NCBI GenBank assembly: GCA_005281725.1
Contig: SSBO01000003.1
Span: 6,448,495 to 6,512,494, forward strand
Reading direction: 5' to 3'
From: Wuchereria bancrofti
Lineage: Eukaryota; Nematoda; Chromadorea; Rhabditida; Onchocercidae
DNA: 64,000 nucleotides
The notes under the pieces were generated by a model. That model saw only the letters and a list, made by a program, of their open reading frames with translations, was not told where the DNA came from and did not search any database. Positions 37,101 through 49,429 of this stretch are shown in pieces. The stretch's first letter is position 1. Each line of letters begins with the position of its first letter. The translations under genes and the position numbers were made by a program.

Positions 37101-40100
37101 TAAGACATTCTTTATATTATTAGTAAATGAAAGATTTCGAACTCTCAGAAATGATTTTAGCGATATTAAAAGCGACAAGATTTCGACCAGTAAGCTTTGA
37201 ATTTGTCACTCATTTGTATAACCACTATTATTTATAAAAGTGAGAAAAAGTAGAAAGAATTGAAAACTGAGAATATACAGCAAGATGAACCAGCAATTGG
37301 GATGAATCTGAAAATATAATAATTCTGATGATTAATTATAAAACATACGTGATAAGTTGTGATGATAGCAATAAATCTCGTTTCTCTTGCATGTAATTGG
37401 AAGCCAGCTCAAAAAATCTGCTTATCGATTTTTCAAAATTCCTCAAGAACAGAAAAAGATCAGGAAAAATGGCAAACTCATGCATAACGTTAGCTGGTAA
37501 AGTTGAGTCCTGAAAAGATATAACAAAAGTTTCAAAATGATCGAAAAGAGAATGCCGTCGAGGGAAATCGGAATTCCAATGAATAAATTCAATGTTTCCT
37601 CTACTAGAAAAGTTTAAAAGCTATTAAGGTGAGCATCGAATATTTACTGTATATCAATTTTCACATGTGATATGCTTTGTGCATCAAATTACAAAGGAAA
37701 TCAAGATTCATTCGCATCCCATTGTAGTGCTACTAAAGTTCCACTGGTATTTTGTTCAGGTTATACTGATCAAACTCCATTCTCTCTCTGATTTGGTATA
37801 CAAAGCATATTGCATGTGAAAATTGATATAAAATAAATAGTCGATGCTCACCTTAACATCTAAGCTTTTCTTGAATGCCAGCATCCTGGCATTCAAATAA
37901 TTTTTGCGAAATGGAACTGAAAACCATGAGTCGTTTAATGCTACTAAAAATCACTGCAGATGTTCGCATACCCGACCATATATCAGTGCTCCAAATTCTT
38001 CTAAAATGCTGCAGAAAAGATCGAAAGCAACAGCAGGACTAAGCACATACAATACATCCTCAACATCTTGAAATGTCACAACTCGTTCTCTGTCATCAAA
38101 CTGTAATTACCATAAAATAAATCAAAAAAGCAAAGAAAAAAACCATTAGCTGTTGCAATAACATCAGATACCTGTGTGAAACATACCGTTGCGCTTAAAT
38201 CTCTGATCGGTCTCCACTGATACTGAGTGCGCAAACGTTCTACTTCTATCCAAACAAGATGACAAGGTAACTTTAAACCATTTGAGCCAACTCTGTTACA
38301 TAATTCAGCCTCCTTTTTGTCATATTCCAATTGTTCCTCTTCACACAGCGACAGATCTGTTTTTATCGTTCCTTTCTTTAAGTGTTCTAATGATTTTGCC
38401 CATCCTAAAGTCAAGAATGGAGGTTAAAAGTCTTAATATTGTCGGATATTAGAAGTTTGAGAATGAAAGCGGAAGCAAAATTAGATTTGAAAACCTTCTG
38501 CGCCTTCATCACCGATGCGTGCGATTCCACTATCCCAGAAAGCTTCGAAAAGTTTTCGTTTATCTTCCAAGTTCGCATTTCTGAATGATTCCGGAACACA
38601 TAAGTTAAATTCACAAATAGCTTGAGCCGTCCCAATTGCCTGAAATATCGATTTATCAAAAAGAAAACAGTAGTGTAAATATACTTATACTAAATTACCT
38701 CTCCTCTTTCCGACTTTCCTTGTAAACAAATTAAAAAAAACATAAGGAAAACTGATTCAGCTTAAAAATATTTACAACAAAATTATTTCTGAGAAATCTG
38801 AATAGTAGAAATGCTCATAAAACACTAAGTTACCTTTTCAGTATGTCCACATTTGCACAGAAGACGTATTCTACGAAGGATCACAGATGCCATGAACTGT
38901 TCAGTGTTCGGCAGTGCCTTATGCGACAATAACTTACCGCTCCGTATTTCATCAAGTTTTTCCAAACATACTTTCATCTTTATACACTAAAACATTGGCT
39001 AGAAAAATATGAGAACTAAAAAGATCTCTAAAATTGAACTGGTTAAATGAAGAAGATAACGACATGAAAATAAGGGTGATTAACATCAGATAAAAAAAGA
39101 AAACAATCGTCAAATTTCCCTAATAATATGAAACTTATATACTTTAAACTCAATTCAATGAAGGTTTCTCCAGAATCATCTGTAGGCAAACCTGATTAGC
39201 AAGATTGAATCGTCTCGTGTCATTCTCCAAAAGATCAAGTATGCCTTTCCACATTTCCGGATCATTAACATGTCTGAATTCCACCTGACAATTGATTGTA
39301 AAGAGAATATTGAAAGTAATTATTGATAACGTAGCAGCAATATATTAATTATCCAGGTGAAACAAAAGTTATTTAAAAATAAGAAATACAATCAAGGTAA
39401 AAAGCTAACATCTCTAATTTCACGATTGAAAACATTCTCTTCCCATAAATGCATTCCAATTTTTAGCCGCTCTAGTTTGAGTTTCACGCAGTTGAAATTA
39501 AAAGAAATAGCCTGCAAGTAGTTTTAGTGCTTGTAATTACACCAATTTTTAAAGGAATAGATGTGGCATGAGCAAAATATTCATTATAACACACATAAAT
39601 TCCCGTCAGTAAAACTGAGATTTATTACTATCCGTAAATAGCAGCAAAGGCATAAAATATTCCATTACCTTGTCCAAAATGCTCATTTTTCGTTCCAAGA
39701 GCTCACGATTCGTAAGCCGCTCATCCCTCGTCTTCTTATTTTCCAGAGTGTCTTGCGCCAAAAACACATCATCCTTAAAAAAATTTAATCACATCAGAGC
39801 AACTACTGTGATATTTAGAGAAATGCGAAAATAGCATATAAAGAGCAACTAAACAATAACTTCATTTGAAGAGAAAAGACATAAACATGATAATCCCCAC
39901 CTGAACTGCCAAAAATTTCAACCACAATTCAATATTATATCGATCTTTTCCTAATTCCGCATTATATTTTCGACTTTTTGCTTCTGCAGTGGCCTCAATC
40001 AAAGATCTTCCACCTTGAACTGCTTTACACTTCTCCAAGCTCAAATTTCCACTCTCATCCTTAATTTTTGAAGTAAAACTGACAAAAACATGAAAAATCC

Positions 40101-41819
40101 AGAAGTTACATCAATATAATTGTAACAAAATAGCATTACCTTCAAATCATCTTCTGACAAAGCAAATTTTGAGAGCTCAATGTAATCTGTGAAAGGTTTT
40201 AGTTCTTTTGTCCTCCATAATCGTTCTGGTTCTTCTTTCCAGGTCTTCCTAACTTTATCGCTGAAGTATCTTTGGAAGTTATTCTTCCTTTCAGAAGTAC
40301 CGAAACGAAACCTATAAACACAAAATGTAACATGTAACTCTTGCAAACAGAATGAGTAAGAAATTATCTTCATGAATTCAGATGAAATAGCTAGAAAACG
40401 ACAATACTAGAAATAGCTAGATAATTCTAAATTCTCAAATTTAATTCTATAACTCTGCGCTTGCCCTCCTTGTTAATACATTGTCTAACGAACAAGCAAA
40501 TCATAATTTAAAGGCAATTATTTTAATACTTACTTTTCAAGAACTTCGTCACCACCAAGGACTTTTTTCAATAAAAATTCATACTGTGCTACGTCACTTT
40601 TGTATAAAGATTCGTAATGCACATTAGAACGATCACCTTTTAAATCCATCACCATGAATGATCTCGCATTGGACGGATCGAACTCTATCATAAAACTCCA
40701 CCGATGGTTTGCCTGAACTTTTTTCGGTTTGCCAAAAAAAAAAATTGAATGTGTGACTCATAACAATCTAACACCAACTTTTATTTTTGAAGACTGAGTC
40801 AGGTGGTTTTGAATCGAATCACTGGAAATCAAAGAAATACGAGAAATCGTTTAATAGATGCTACTATGTAGATGCTATCTTTGAGTAAACTGTCGAAAAT
40901 ATATGTATGATCATGTTTGACATCATACCACCTTTCCCAGTACGCATTTTAACAGAGTAAATAAATCAGTAACGATATTGTATCAGTTGAACCGATAACT
41001 AAAAGGGATTACACCACAGAGAAGACAATTAGTTCTAAAACTAACACATAGTATTTGCGGAACTGAAAGTCGCGCATTATATTTATCTTCGCTTAAACTC
41101 GAACTGATGCTGTCTCTGGATGAATTTGATGTCTTAGAAGATGAAGATGATGAAGTGGATCGTCCGCGTCGTTTCTTTTTCTTCTTTTCTTTTGATGAGT
41201 GTTTTAGCTTTCTTTTTTGTTTAATACTTACAACAGACATGAAGTCTAAAGGCACTTCGATATCACTTTCATCATCAGAATTGATACCGACCATCTGTAA
41301 AATACATACAGCAGAAACACATTTGATTTTGCATATCTGAATTCCACATATTCGTAGCTGAAGTAATCACTGTCTATAAATTATCTGCAATACCTGACGG
41401 TATCAAGTATAATTAGTAAGATGGTGGGGTGGATGCTATAATTAGTAAGATGGTGGGGTGGATGCGATTATTTGGTTGTGATTAACACCTGATGGACACA
41501 ATAAAACCCTAACTTGCCTATTATGAATCGTCTTTTTAATTATTTTGTACATTAGCTCTCTTACGAATTTGCAAAAGATCAAAATGACAATTACTTTGAT
41601 AGAATGCCGCGATAACATCCGTTCTCGTTCAAGTTCTTTTTTTCGTTTTGCTTTTTCTTTTGCTTTTCTTTCCTGACGTTCGCATCTCTGTTGTCCCTTA
41701 TTTTCACATTTTTTCTTTGATCTAGAAGCAAACGAACCGAAACGACCACTGAAATCGTTCTCTTCATCGGGTGGAGCAATATGACGTGGAGGAGAATCCC
41801 GATCATATGCCGGAAACAT
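34193..41819 (-). CDS. NRDE2: NRDE-2 homologue with HAT repeats
   Basis: NRDE2 is a nuclear protein. In C. elegans NRDE-2 is recruited by small-RNA-loaded Argonautes to nascent transcripts for co-transcriptional silencing, and in other animals it binds the exosome helicase MTR4. About seventeen exons are followed. The N-terminus (MFPAYDRDSPPRH at 41819) is Lys/Arg-rich, and the next exon has a Lys-rich then Ser-rich stretch (about 41294-41060). The family core begins with KGDRSNVHYESLYKSDVAQY (about 40640) and FGTSERKNNFQRYFSDK (40300), then ELWLKFLAVQ and a run of HAT-type helices: AISFNFNCVKLKLERLK (39500), EFRHVNDPEMWKGILD (39280), LVWIEVERLRTQYQWRP (38260) and VMHEFAIFPDLFLFLRNF (37470). 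The C-terminus reads RVIHLRRFLE (35410), HRDDVFWRLLLLIE (34640), and VEKKLRLRCEHEEIAILLDM before the stop at 34193, matching the family end. The start ATG is four bases after a TTACTTGCAG acceptor. Confidence 0.9.
37605..37870. repeat. Long inverted repeat inside NRDE2
   Basis: The arm at 37605-37687 is repeated in inverted orientation at 37792-37870, separated by about 104 bases. Shared words include TTAAGGTGAGCATCGA, TATATCAATTTTCACATG and ATATGCTTTGT, with scattered mismatches between. The layout resembles a fold-back or MITE-like element, but I see no clear target-site duplication and no transposase. It sits between the NRDE2 exons at about 37972 and 37512. Confidence 0.85.
37852..37916 (-). 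other. Candidate frame-preserving cassette exon of NRDE2
   Basis: On the minus strand a 65-base stretch has a good acceptor (GGTTTTCAG before 37916) and donor (GTTAAG/GTGAGC after 37852). Joined from a TATG/GTCGGG donor at 37977, it encodes PFRKNYLNARMLAFKKSLDV and keeps frame with the next exon. Skipping it from the GTCGG/GTATGC donor at 37972 also keeps frame. Its 3' end is in one arm of the inverted repeat. It could equally be intron sequence with chance splice-like sites. Confidence 0.4.
37871..37896. repeat. Perfect 11-bp hairpin
   Basis: TTGAATGCCAG and CTGGCATTCAA flank a four-base loop (CATC). The stem directly abuts the right arm of the 37605-37870 inverted repeat and lies inside the candidate cassette exon. 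Confidence 0.9.
41408..41465. repeat. Perfect 29-bp tandem duplication
   Basis: The 29-base unit starting TATAATTAGTAAG and ending GGGGTGGATGC occurs twice without mismatch (41408-41436 and 41437-41465). It is in the first intron of NRDE2. Perfect identity suggests a recent event. Confidence 0.95.
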
Positions 41820-43117
41820 TGTCCTGCAAGTAATTGATAAATGTCGACAACTAGCTTACTACTCATGGCTTTCTGGCTATAACTGGAGAAGAAGCGGTCA
41901 TTCTTACTGTTGACCATAATTTCCGAAACTTAAAACTTTGTTTAAAGAGATATGAGGAATCGAAAAAACATTTCCAACTGTTACTAATGACATAGCCTCT
42001 CCTGTCCCCCTTGTTTCCATTATGTCAACAAGGTACGCAATACAAGCAACTACCTATAAAAATATGAGTAACTGATCAGAAATATCTTTCTTTGTCGAAA
42101 TTCCTATTTTGCAGTAAATATTGCGTCTTAAAAAATCATTTCAGGAATGGATTAACATGAAGTACAACTTGAAATACTGAAAACTTCGGCACCTTTAAAA
42201 CTTATATCTTCCAACCATGAGAATATAAAAAGTCTCACAAATAATGTGAATCATGATACAAAGTCCTAACAGTTATGAAATGATAGCGAAAACAGAACGA
42301 TCTAAGAACTATGACGTGGAATGAAAAACAGAGTGCTAAAGTGGAATACGTGTAAGGGAGTTGGGTAAATCAGTGAACTTATCCCATTTAATCGGTGTAT
42401 AAAAAAAGCAGGTACATGTATAAAAATAAGTACACCTTCTAAAAATATCTAAAATCCATACCACCATCGTCTCCTTATATCAGAACAGGCTCTTCCTCAT
42501 ACCCTCCCCATTTCCTTCGTGACAACCCAAGATAGAAGTCATTCTTCCATAGTGAACAAATGCACCACCGCCTAGCCCTTACCACCCATGCGCTCAAGCC
42601 TTTTTCGTTATTAGGTGGCCCAAAGGGAAACTCTTGAATTGCCATCCTGTATGCTAATTTATTGTGAAAATTTAAATCTTGAAGTCAAAAGAAATGCACG
42701 TGAGTTCCATTCAACAGTTCTAAATACAATAATTTTGGAATAATACATACAAAAAACACACACACACAAAAAAGCCCGTTATGGATGCAGCAGTCTATTA
42801 TCTGTTCACTGTCCATTTGATGATGCATTCCGATTCCCACCATTGTTTACTTCAGTTCTAGTTTGTTCGCTATGTAAATAAATTGGTTGATATATATAAA
42901 TAGAAATGATGTTATCAAGTCATACTTCTGCTTCCGTTTTAAAAAATAACAATCATAAAAATGTATCATTTCTTTCATCTTTGTGGATTTTGCTCTTTTT
43001 CCCAATTGTTATGTGTTATTGGTTTATAAATTCAGCCAAAAAGATGTTAGAATTGTACAGTTTGGTAGTTAAAGTATTGCTGGAATTTTGAAATAAGTTT
43101 ATGATATGATATCGAAA
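41820..43117. other. Intergenic region, lysine-rich gene / NRDE2
   Basis: About 1.3 kb without a supported gene. It includes a short CA-rich run near 42760-42770. The open frame at 42906-43091 (+) has no recognisable content. Confidence 0.5.
41824..41833 (-). promoter_or_regulatory. Likely spliced-leader acceptor of NRDE2
   Basis: TTACTTGCAG on the minus strand is followed by GACA and the NRDE2 ATG, with no earlier coding exon seen. Confidence 0.5.
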
Positions 43118-46100
43118 TCAGGAAGTTGATTTTTTGAGTTTTTGTCGCTGCAACACTTGCGCAAGTAGTGCAATTGTGACACTCTCATTTACTGCTTGCG
43201 GCACCAAATTCTTTTCCAGCATTTCATGTTCTTGCTTCCTAAGTAGACCACTGAATCGCATTTTCTTGAGTACCTACACAAAGAGAATACATTGATTATA
43301 TCTTGTAATTTATACCAAATATTTTGCGGCTATTAAGACATCTTTAAAGTGATCAGTCTTTGTCTATAGGTTATCTGTCATCTTAATAAATATAAATAAA
43401 TAAATAGATCTGGCAGATTATGTAAAAGGATTGCCGTCTTAATACGGATAAAGTCTAAAATTTTAATTCTCAAAAAAAAGCGAACTTTTTCGAGGAGTTC
43501 TTTATCCATTGGTAAATCACAAACTGCTTTCCTCAAATTTGCAGCAATTTCTTTTTCTGTCATTGGCATATCTTCGTCCAGCAACTTATTAAACGCTTCC
43601 TAAATTAATAAGCAGGATAGTACACTAATGAATAGATCAATCATTACAGACTCGATTCCTTGAATTTTATTAAAAACCAACATTCACTGATATTAGCATA
43701 TTTTATTTAAAATATTCGAAACGATATGAATAAATGCTTTTATTCCTAGTCAGAAACTGATTACTGTTTTTTCTTCATCTATCCCATAAATCTCGAGAAT
43801 AGTTCGAATTTGTACAAGTCCATCAACATATGATCGGTCCTGTGACTTATTTGCTTCATTATCTTCTGTTTCAGGGCTAAAATTTAATTTAACTCCCAAG
43901 GGAGAAGTTTCTGCACATGTCATAAGAGGAAAATAAAGTTTCTTCTGTCACTTTCTTAATGGAAGAAACCAGCAGTTTGAAACAAAATGCAATGTGTATC
44001 TGAGAAATTTCAAAAAAAAAAAATTCATTACTGGCGGTTGAGGTTTCAATAAAACGTATTTTTATGTAGCACCGTAATTGTTATACGTTGAATACGAACG
44101 CATGCGTTATTTTGTTAAGGTTAAAGCATTGAAAGATAATGTGTTTTCAACTCAAAAATATGAAAAATTTCAGGATAATTATTTAAGAGAACTAATTTGT
44201 TCAAGAAAAGGAATTTACTTCATATAAGCAGGAGATCCGGTCATTGTCGCTTTTCTGCTATCTTCCACATGTTCGAACTCCTAAATACTTAGAAGTAAAA
44301 TAAATTAGGCTTATATTCTAGAAACAATTCTTAGCCACAAGCTGTTTTTTCAAATCAAAATAAAATCAGAAATTATAGGCTTAGATTAAAAAAGAAAAAA
44401 GAAGCAATCATACTTGTTTAAATTTCATTTTCCTCTCTAACTCTTCATCAGGAATCCTGAAACGTCCTAATTAATGCAACAATTTTGATTTTTCTAATAA
44501 TGAGTAATAATTCTAGTGATTTTCTGAATTCTTGGTATCATACCTGGAATTTGCATCTTGATCACTACAACTTACTGAAGTACTTGTTGCGGACAGGACC
44601 ACATTTGATGGGCTACTCTCATCCATCACTTTTTTCTCCTTGATTTTATTCGGCATCACCGTTATTGCTGGTTCCTCTGACGATTCTGATCTTAGGTTTA
44701 AATTGTTACTTGTCAGTCTCATGATGTTACTGTTAACTCCTTTGTAGCTGTTGTAATTTCTAATTTACACGATGATATCACCATACCTGGTCTCTGAGCA
44801 GCGTCACTATTTGTCTCTTCGGTTTTCTTCATTCCATATGGAATTCGTTTCATCGTTGTCATATCATTTACTTTAGGCTTTTTCTGAATGAAAACATACG
44901 TGATTTTCCTTTTTATATCCATGCATCACTTTCAGGTACCACTGTTGAGTTTTATTTTCACGTTGTGCTTTTTGGGCTTAACGTCCATTTTTATTCTTAC
45001 CAGTTTCTCTTCTGGTTGTTTCTCGGTTGCTGCCATTTGTTCTTTTTTTTCACCAGTGGGACTGTCTTTTTGATCGGTCTGTTGAGTATCATCGTCAGAT
45101 TTTTCTCTTTCTGTAAGTGACACAGCAGTTACAAGGGATTGAAATATTCGATTTCACCGTAGAAGAAACCGTTATAACTGAAGGGGTTGAAATATCCGTT
45201 ACTGATGTTATTGATAAAGTAAATGAAGTCAAACTGTTACCTGATAATGCTGCAGAGGTAGAAATGGATTGCTTTGTAACCATAGTATCTTCCGATGACT
45301 TGTCCTTTCTTCTCTGAACTTCTTGAATCTTCCTTCCACGCTTACTCTTTCCCCTCTTTCTCCTAGAGCTTAATTTTCCCTGAGCTTCCCTTTCTTTGTT
45401 CTCCTTTTCACTTCCTGATTTCAGGATTTCATCCACTCGTTTCACTTTTTTACGAAAACTAAATTTCTTATTACTTTTAGATTTTCCTGTGCCTCTCTCT
45501 CTCATTTTTTCCGTCTCTTCCTCCAATTTAATTTTCTCATTAATTTCATTTTCATCCTTCCCCTTATAAATATGACGACTTTTCACTTTCCTTGCTTTAC
45601 GCTTCTTTATTTTACACAGTTCATTCGTACTTTTCGAAGTATTTTTGCGTTTTTTGGCTTTCTTCTTATTTCTAACGCTTTCAGATTCACAAAGATCTTC
45701 AGAAAGCTTTCTTGTTTTTCTTTCTTTACTTTTAACCTTTTTTCTCTTTTCTTTTTTTGCTGATTCGCTGACACTTTCTGATTGTTTTCCAGATATACTT
45801 CTGTCTTTTTCCTTCGGAGCCACATTCCTCACTCTGATCTTCTGCGATGACTTTCGACATTTAACAGAAGGTTTAAAATCCCTACCCTTTTTCCCACACA
45901 ATTTTTTCGCCTTTTTTTTCTTTTCCTTCTTTTCTGACCCAGTGATACTTTTCGAATCTGTACCGGAACCGTTTAAACTCTTCTGTTTCCCAGTCGTTCT
46001 TTTTGTTTTATTCGCACCCGAAGTTTTTTCAGTTGCCAGTTTCTTTTCTGACTTTTTCTTCTTTGTTCTGCTTTTTTTTAATTCGTTAGCTCCTTTTGAA

Positions 46101-47597
46101 TCTTTCACTGAACTACTTTTAGAATTCAACTCACCAAGCTTTTTTTTATCCTGCTTAAATCTACTTGCGACTTCCGTTTTCGTTGTCTTACCGATTGTTG
46201 GACCTGGTTTTTCATCAGTCCCTTCTGCTATTTCTGAATCGTTTGATTTCTCTTTAATGCCTAAAAATTAAAAAAAAGTCGTAATTCATATTCAAGATAG
46301 CCTGAAAAAACTGAGTAATTCACAATGGAAATCCTAGTCTGAGGAGGAGACGGTTTGCAATTAATATAAATGTCATTCAATTCGCTAAGTTAAATATGAT
46401 ATCAAAGCTCCATAACTGTTCTTTTCCTCAATTTCATATCCTCGGATACAAAACTATTATAAATGCATTGGATATATCAAAGAATACAGTGTTTAGCAAG
46501 GAGATGAAATTCTACAATTTGTTTGGATTGAAAAGAGTCTTTTCAAAATTTTCCTTCACAACCTTTTCCATGATGTCTTTTGTTGTGTTTCTGCATTTGC
46601 CGTTTTGGATCATTTTTTGTCGAACTAACATCCGTTTTATTTTTTTTCTTCCTGATGAAATCACCACTTATATTTCTCGATTTGCTGTGCTTTGTTTTAG
46701 ATTTGTGAGGAGATTCTTCTGAATGATTATTTGCTGTAGGTAACTCTAACTTTCCGTTTGTTGTCATTTGATCCGGTGGAACCTTGTTTCTGCTTTTGTC
46801 TACATCTAGAATTCCTTCTTGTTTTACTTCTAGCTTCTTCATATCTTTATGTTTTTTCCATTTTTCATGTTTTTTGTTCTTGGAGCCTTTATAATTATAA
46901 TTCAGATTACGGTGTTTCCTTTTCCGTCTTTTACGCTTCTTATCTGCACCTGCAGAGATCCTAAAAACTAAGGAATTTTCATATATGCAAAACTGACGTT
47001 GAGATCAAATGTTATGAGAACAAAATACCATAGAATTTAACTGCAGTCCTAAGAAAATACCCAACTTTTCAAGCAATAATACCATCCCTTTAATTTTAAT
47101 CATGCAAGCATGATCCCGAATATCCTGAGCAGAATCATATGACTGTTTTAGAAGTTATTGTATGGTCACGCTGACAGTGGATCATATTGTCAACGTCACT
47201 CAATTCATTACACTTTTTGATTGCTTGGTGGCACAGTAACATAACCGTTGATATTAGCAGTTGAAAAAAGTCACCTCAAGAGCTTCAATTTCATAGACTA
47301 TTGGCCATTTCATTGACGTACTATGAAGACACAAAAAACTATGATTAGAAGTATTTTAACAGAAAATGCATTGTTATCAGAGAGAGAGAGAGAGAGTGCA
47401 TGTATTCGTACAGTTTTGTCTAGGCTTGCTTAAAATTCGAACTGACTAGTTTGCTATTTCGAGACAGCAGTTACTACTAATATCAAATACCTCTTGGATT
47501 CATCACTTTTGTATTTGTTAGTCGGTCTCGTTATTCCTGTTACACGCTTTAGTGACGAACCGTTTTTTGGTGAGAAATTGATATCTTTTGAATCCAT
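43118..47597 (-). CDS. Lysine-rich, probably nuclear protein of unknown function
   Basis: I do not recognise the family. Exons in order are: about 47597-47491 (MDSKDINFSPKNGSSLKRV), 46967-about 46550, a long exon 46262-about 45239, 45116-about 45003, about 44880-44790, about 44738-44543, short exons near 44455-44414, 44285-44222 and 43880-43770, then 43600-about 43489 and about 43275-43118. The middle half is low-complexity Lys/Ser/Glu-rich sequence with many KKKK and KRKR clusters that would serve as nuclear localisation signals. The C-terminal 170 residues or so are of normal composition and helical-looking: IPDEELERKMKFKQ, YVDGLVQIRTILEIYGI, EKEIAANLRKAVCDLP and KKMRFSGLLRKQEHEMLEKN. Splice phases close when the donors GTAACAG (about 45239) and GTAAGA (about 45002) are used. 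Any similarity of the C-terminal part to TFIIS-N/LEDGF-type bundles is too weak to claim. Confidence 0.7.
47382..47398. repeat. AG dinucleotide microsatellite
   Basis: A run of AG repeats in the first intron of the lysine-rich gene. Confidence 0.8.
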
Positions 47598-49429
47598 TTA
47601 CGATATAATCTGTGACTACAAATTTAAACATTCTTGATAAACATAGGTTGAAATACAAAAAAATACAGAAAATTCAATGGCATAGAAAATGTAATGTGAG
47701 ATCTACTTATTTTTTTTAACCTGGGGGACGAAGCATGTAGACAGATTTAGACTGATATTTCGATTCTCTTTTAATGAAATCTCACTTCACTATATAAATC
47801 CCAGACGTATATCATAAATCCAGAAATTTACAAACCTGTTTAGTACTCAAAAGTCGTAATTTCATTAGTGAATAAGGTAAACGAAATAGGAATGGGCCGT
47901 AATACCGGCCGTTCATCAGATTGTTTAATTACAAATTAATGGAGAAGTCTAATATTTTTTGCCTTTATTGGTGAGAATGGCCAACAATTTGCTCTAGTAC
48001 CGGATAAAATACGACTGCATGAAGTCTCCAAATTTATTTTAAAACTTCCCACAAAACATCTACCAGATGGATTCTCAGCTGCTTCATCTTAATGTTGTAG
48101 TTTGAAGAACTTTTAACATTAGCTAGAGCGAAAGATGTTCCCTTTTTAGCTTTACTTAAAATGCTTCAGTAGATGATGCTAGAATATTAATTTCGAAGTT
48201 TGAGGAAGTTTACAATTCTGTCGCTGATTCACAAATATCTCGCAAACTAATTGCATCCATGAATTTCACAACTTCGCACAGTGAGTAACGTCAGATAGAA
48301 TTTAGTAAATACAAACAAACAATTTTATGCTCACCATGAGCAGCAGTGATTCTAGAACATTTCTGCGCAGTTTCTGCACATAAATCCCTGCCTATTGGAA
48401 AAATTGTTCACCAATGCAAGCTCTTTTTTTCACGAGACTATTCCATTACAACCTCGAAATTTAAACATTATCTAAAAAGCTCTTTACTAGAAAGTTTTAT
48501 GCGAAATATAAGCAGCTCATTTGGCAGGCATTAAAATAATCACAAGATTTTAAGCAATAAGTTTCGGAGCAAACTACTTCAGGAACACATATACATGCAT
48601 TTCAACTGTTAACGAAAGTTTCCAATCAGTCAACGTTCGATCGACCTCCTAATTTTACCAGACACCTAAAGCAGTGAAATAAACAAATCGCAGGCAAAAA
48701 TAAACATATGTAAAGTGAAAAAAAACGAAAGCATCAGTCGGAACATATACACAATGGACGATTACCCAAACCCCACTCAACAGCACACAATTTCACATTT
48801 GAATTATACGATTAGTTTTCCAACAGTGCGAGTTTAGAGAAGATTCTACCTGAAAATCCTATCTGTCTACCATTTCCACCACAGTTTGATTAAATCCTGC
48901 TGACAGATTACTTTTATATGAAAAGGGGGTCATAAATGCTACTTTGTCAATGATGCAGAACATCAGATCACCGTTTGACATAAATACTTCCCAAACAATA
49001 GCAATATTCGAAGATTTTTTATATAAAAGAAACTGCATCTACTGTATTTTCACCGGTACGAAACAAGAGATCTGTATTGTAAAGAAAAGTGCAGTAAGGG
49101 GCTTTCTATTAAATAACTGGAGTAAGCATAAAGGAACCATTTCACGAAATCTTGAAAAGGTTGCAGAAAACAAGAGGAAGATATTTTTTAAAGAAATAAA
49201 AGTTGCTGTCACAATTTGAATAATTTCGCAAATCCTATTGTTAACCTTACCTACGACGACTCCCGGTATTTGTCATTTATAATTTATACATTCATCTCAA
49301 TTACATAACAAAACAGGAAACATTGCATTTGATAAATTCAAAAACTGAAGAGGAGTGGAATACATGAATACATATCAAAGATCAACATTGCCATTTGACA
49401 AATCGTGCACCGTTTTTAAGATGATTCAC
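47598..49429. other. Intergenic region ARP1 / lysine-rich gene
   Basis: About 1.8 kb between the ARP1 stop and the start of the lysine-rich gene. The plus-strand open frame at 48944-49219 (91 codons) has no recognisable content, and I do not call it. No RNA gene or repeat stood out. Confidence 0.5.

Noticed and set aside
45645..46271. 208-codon plus-strand open frame rich in Phe, Leu and Ser
   Set aside because: It is exactly antisense to the Lys-rich exon. Lysine codons (AAA/AAG) read as TTT/CTT on the other strand, so a long stop-free shadow is expected.
48944..49219. 91-codon plus-strand open frame
   Set aside because: No domain, signal or splice structure; a chance frame in an intergenic stretch.
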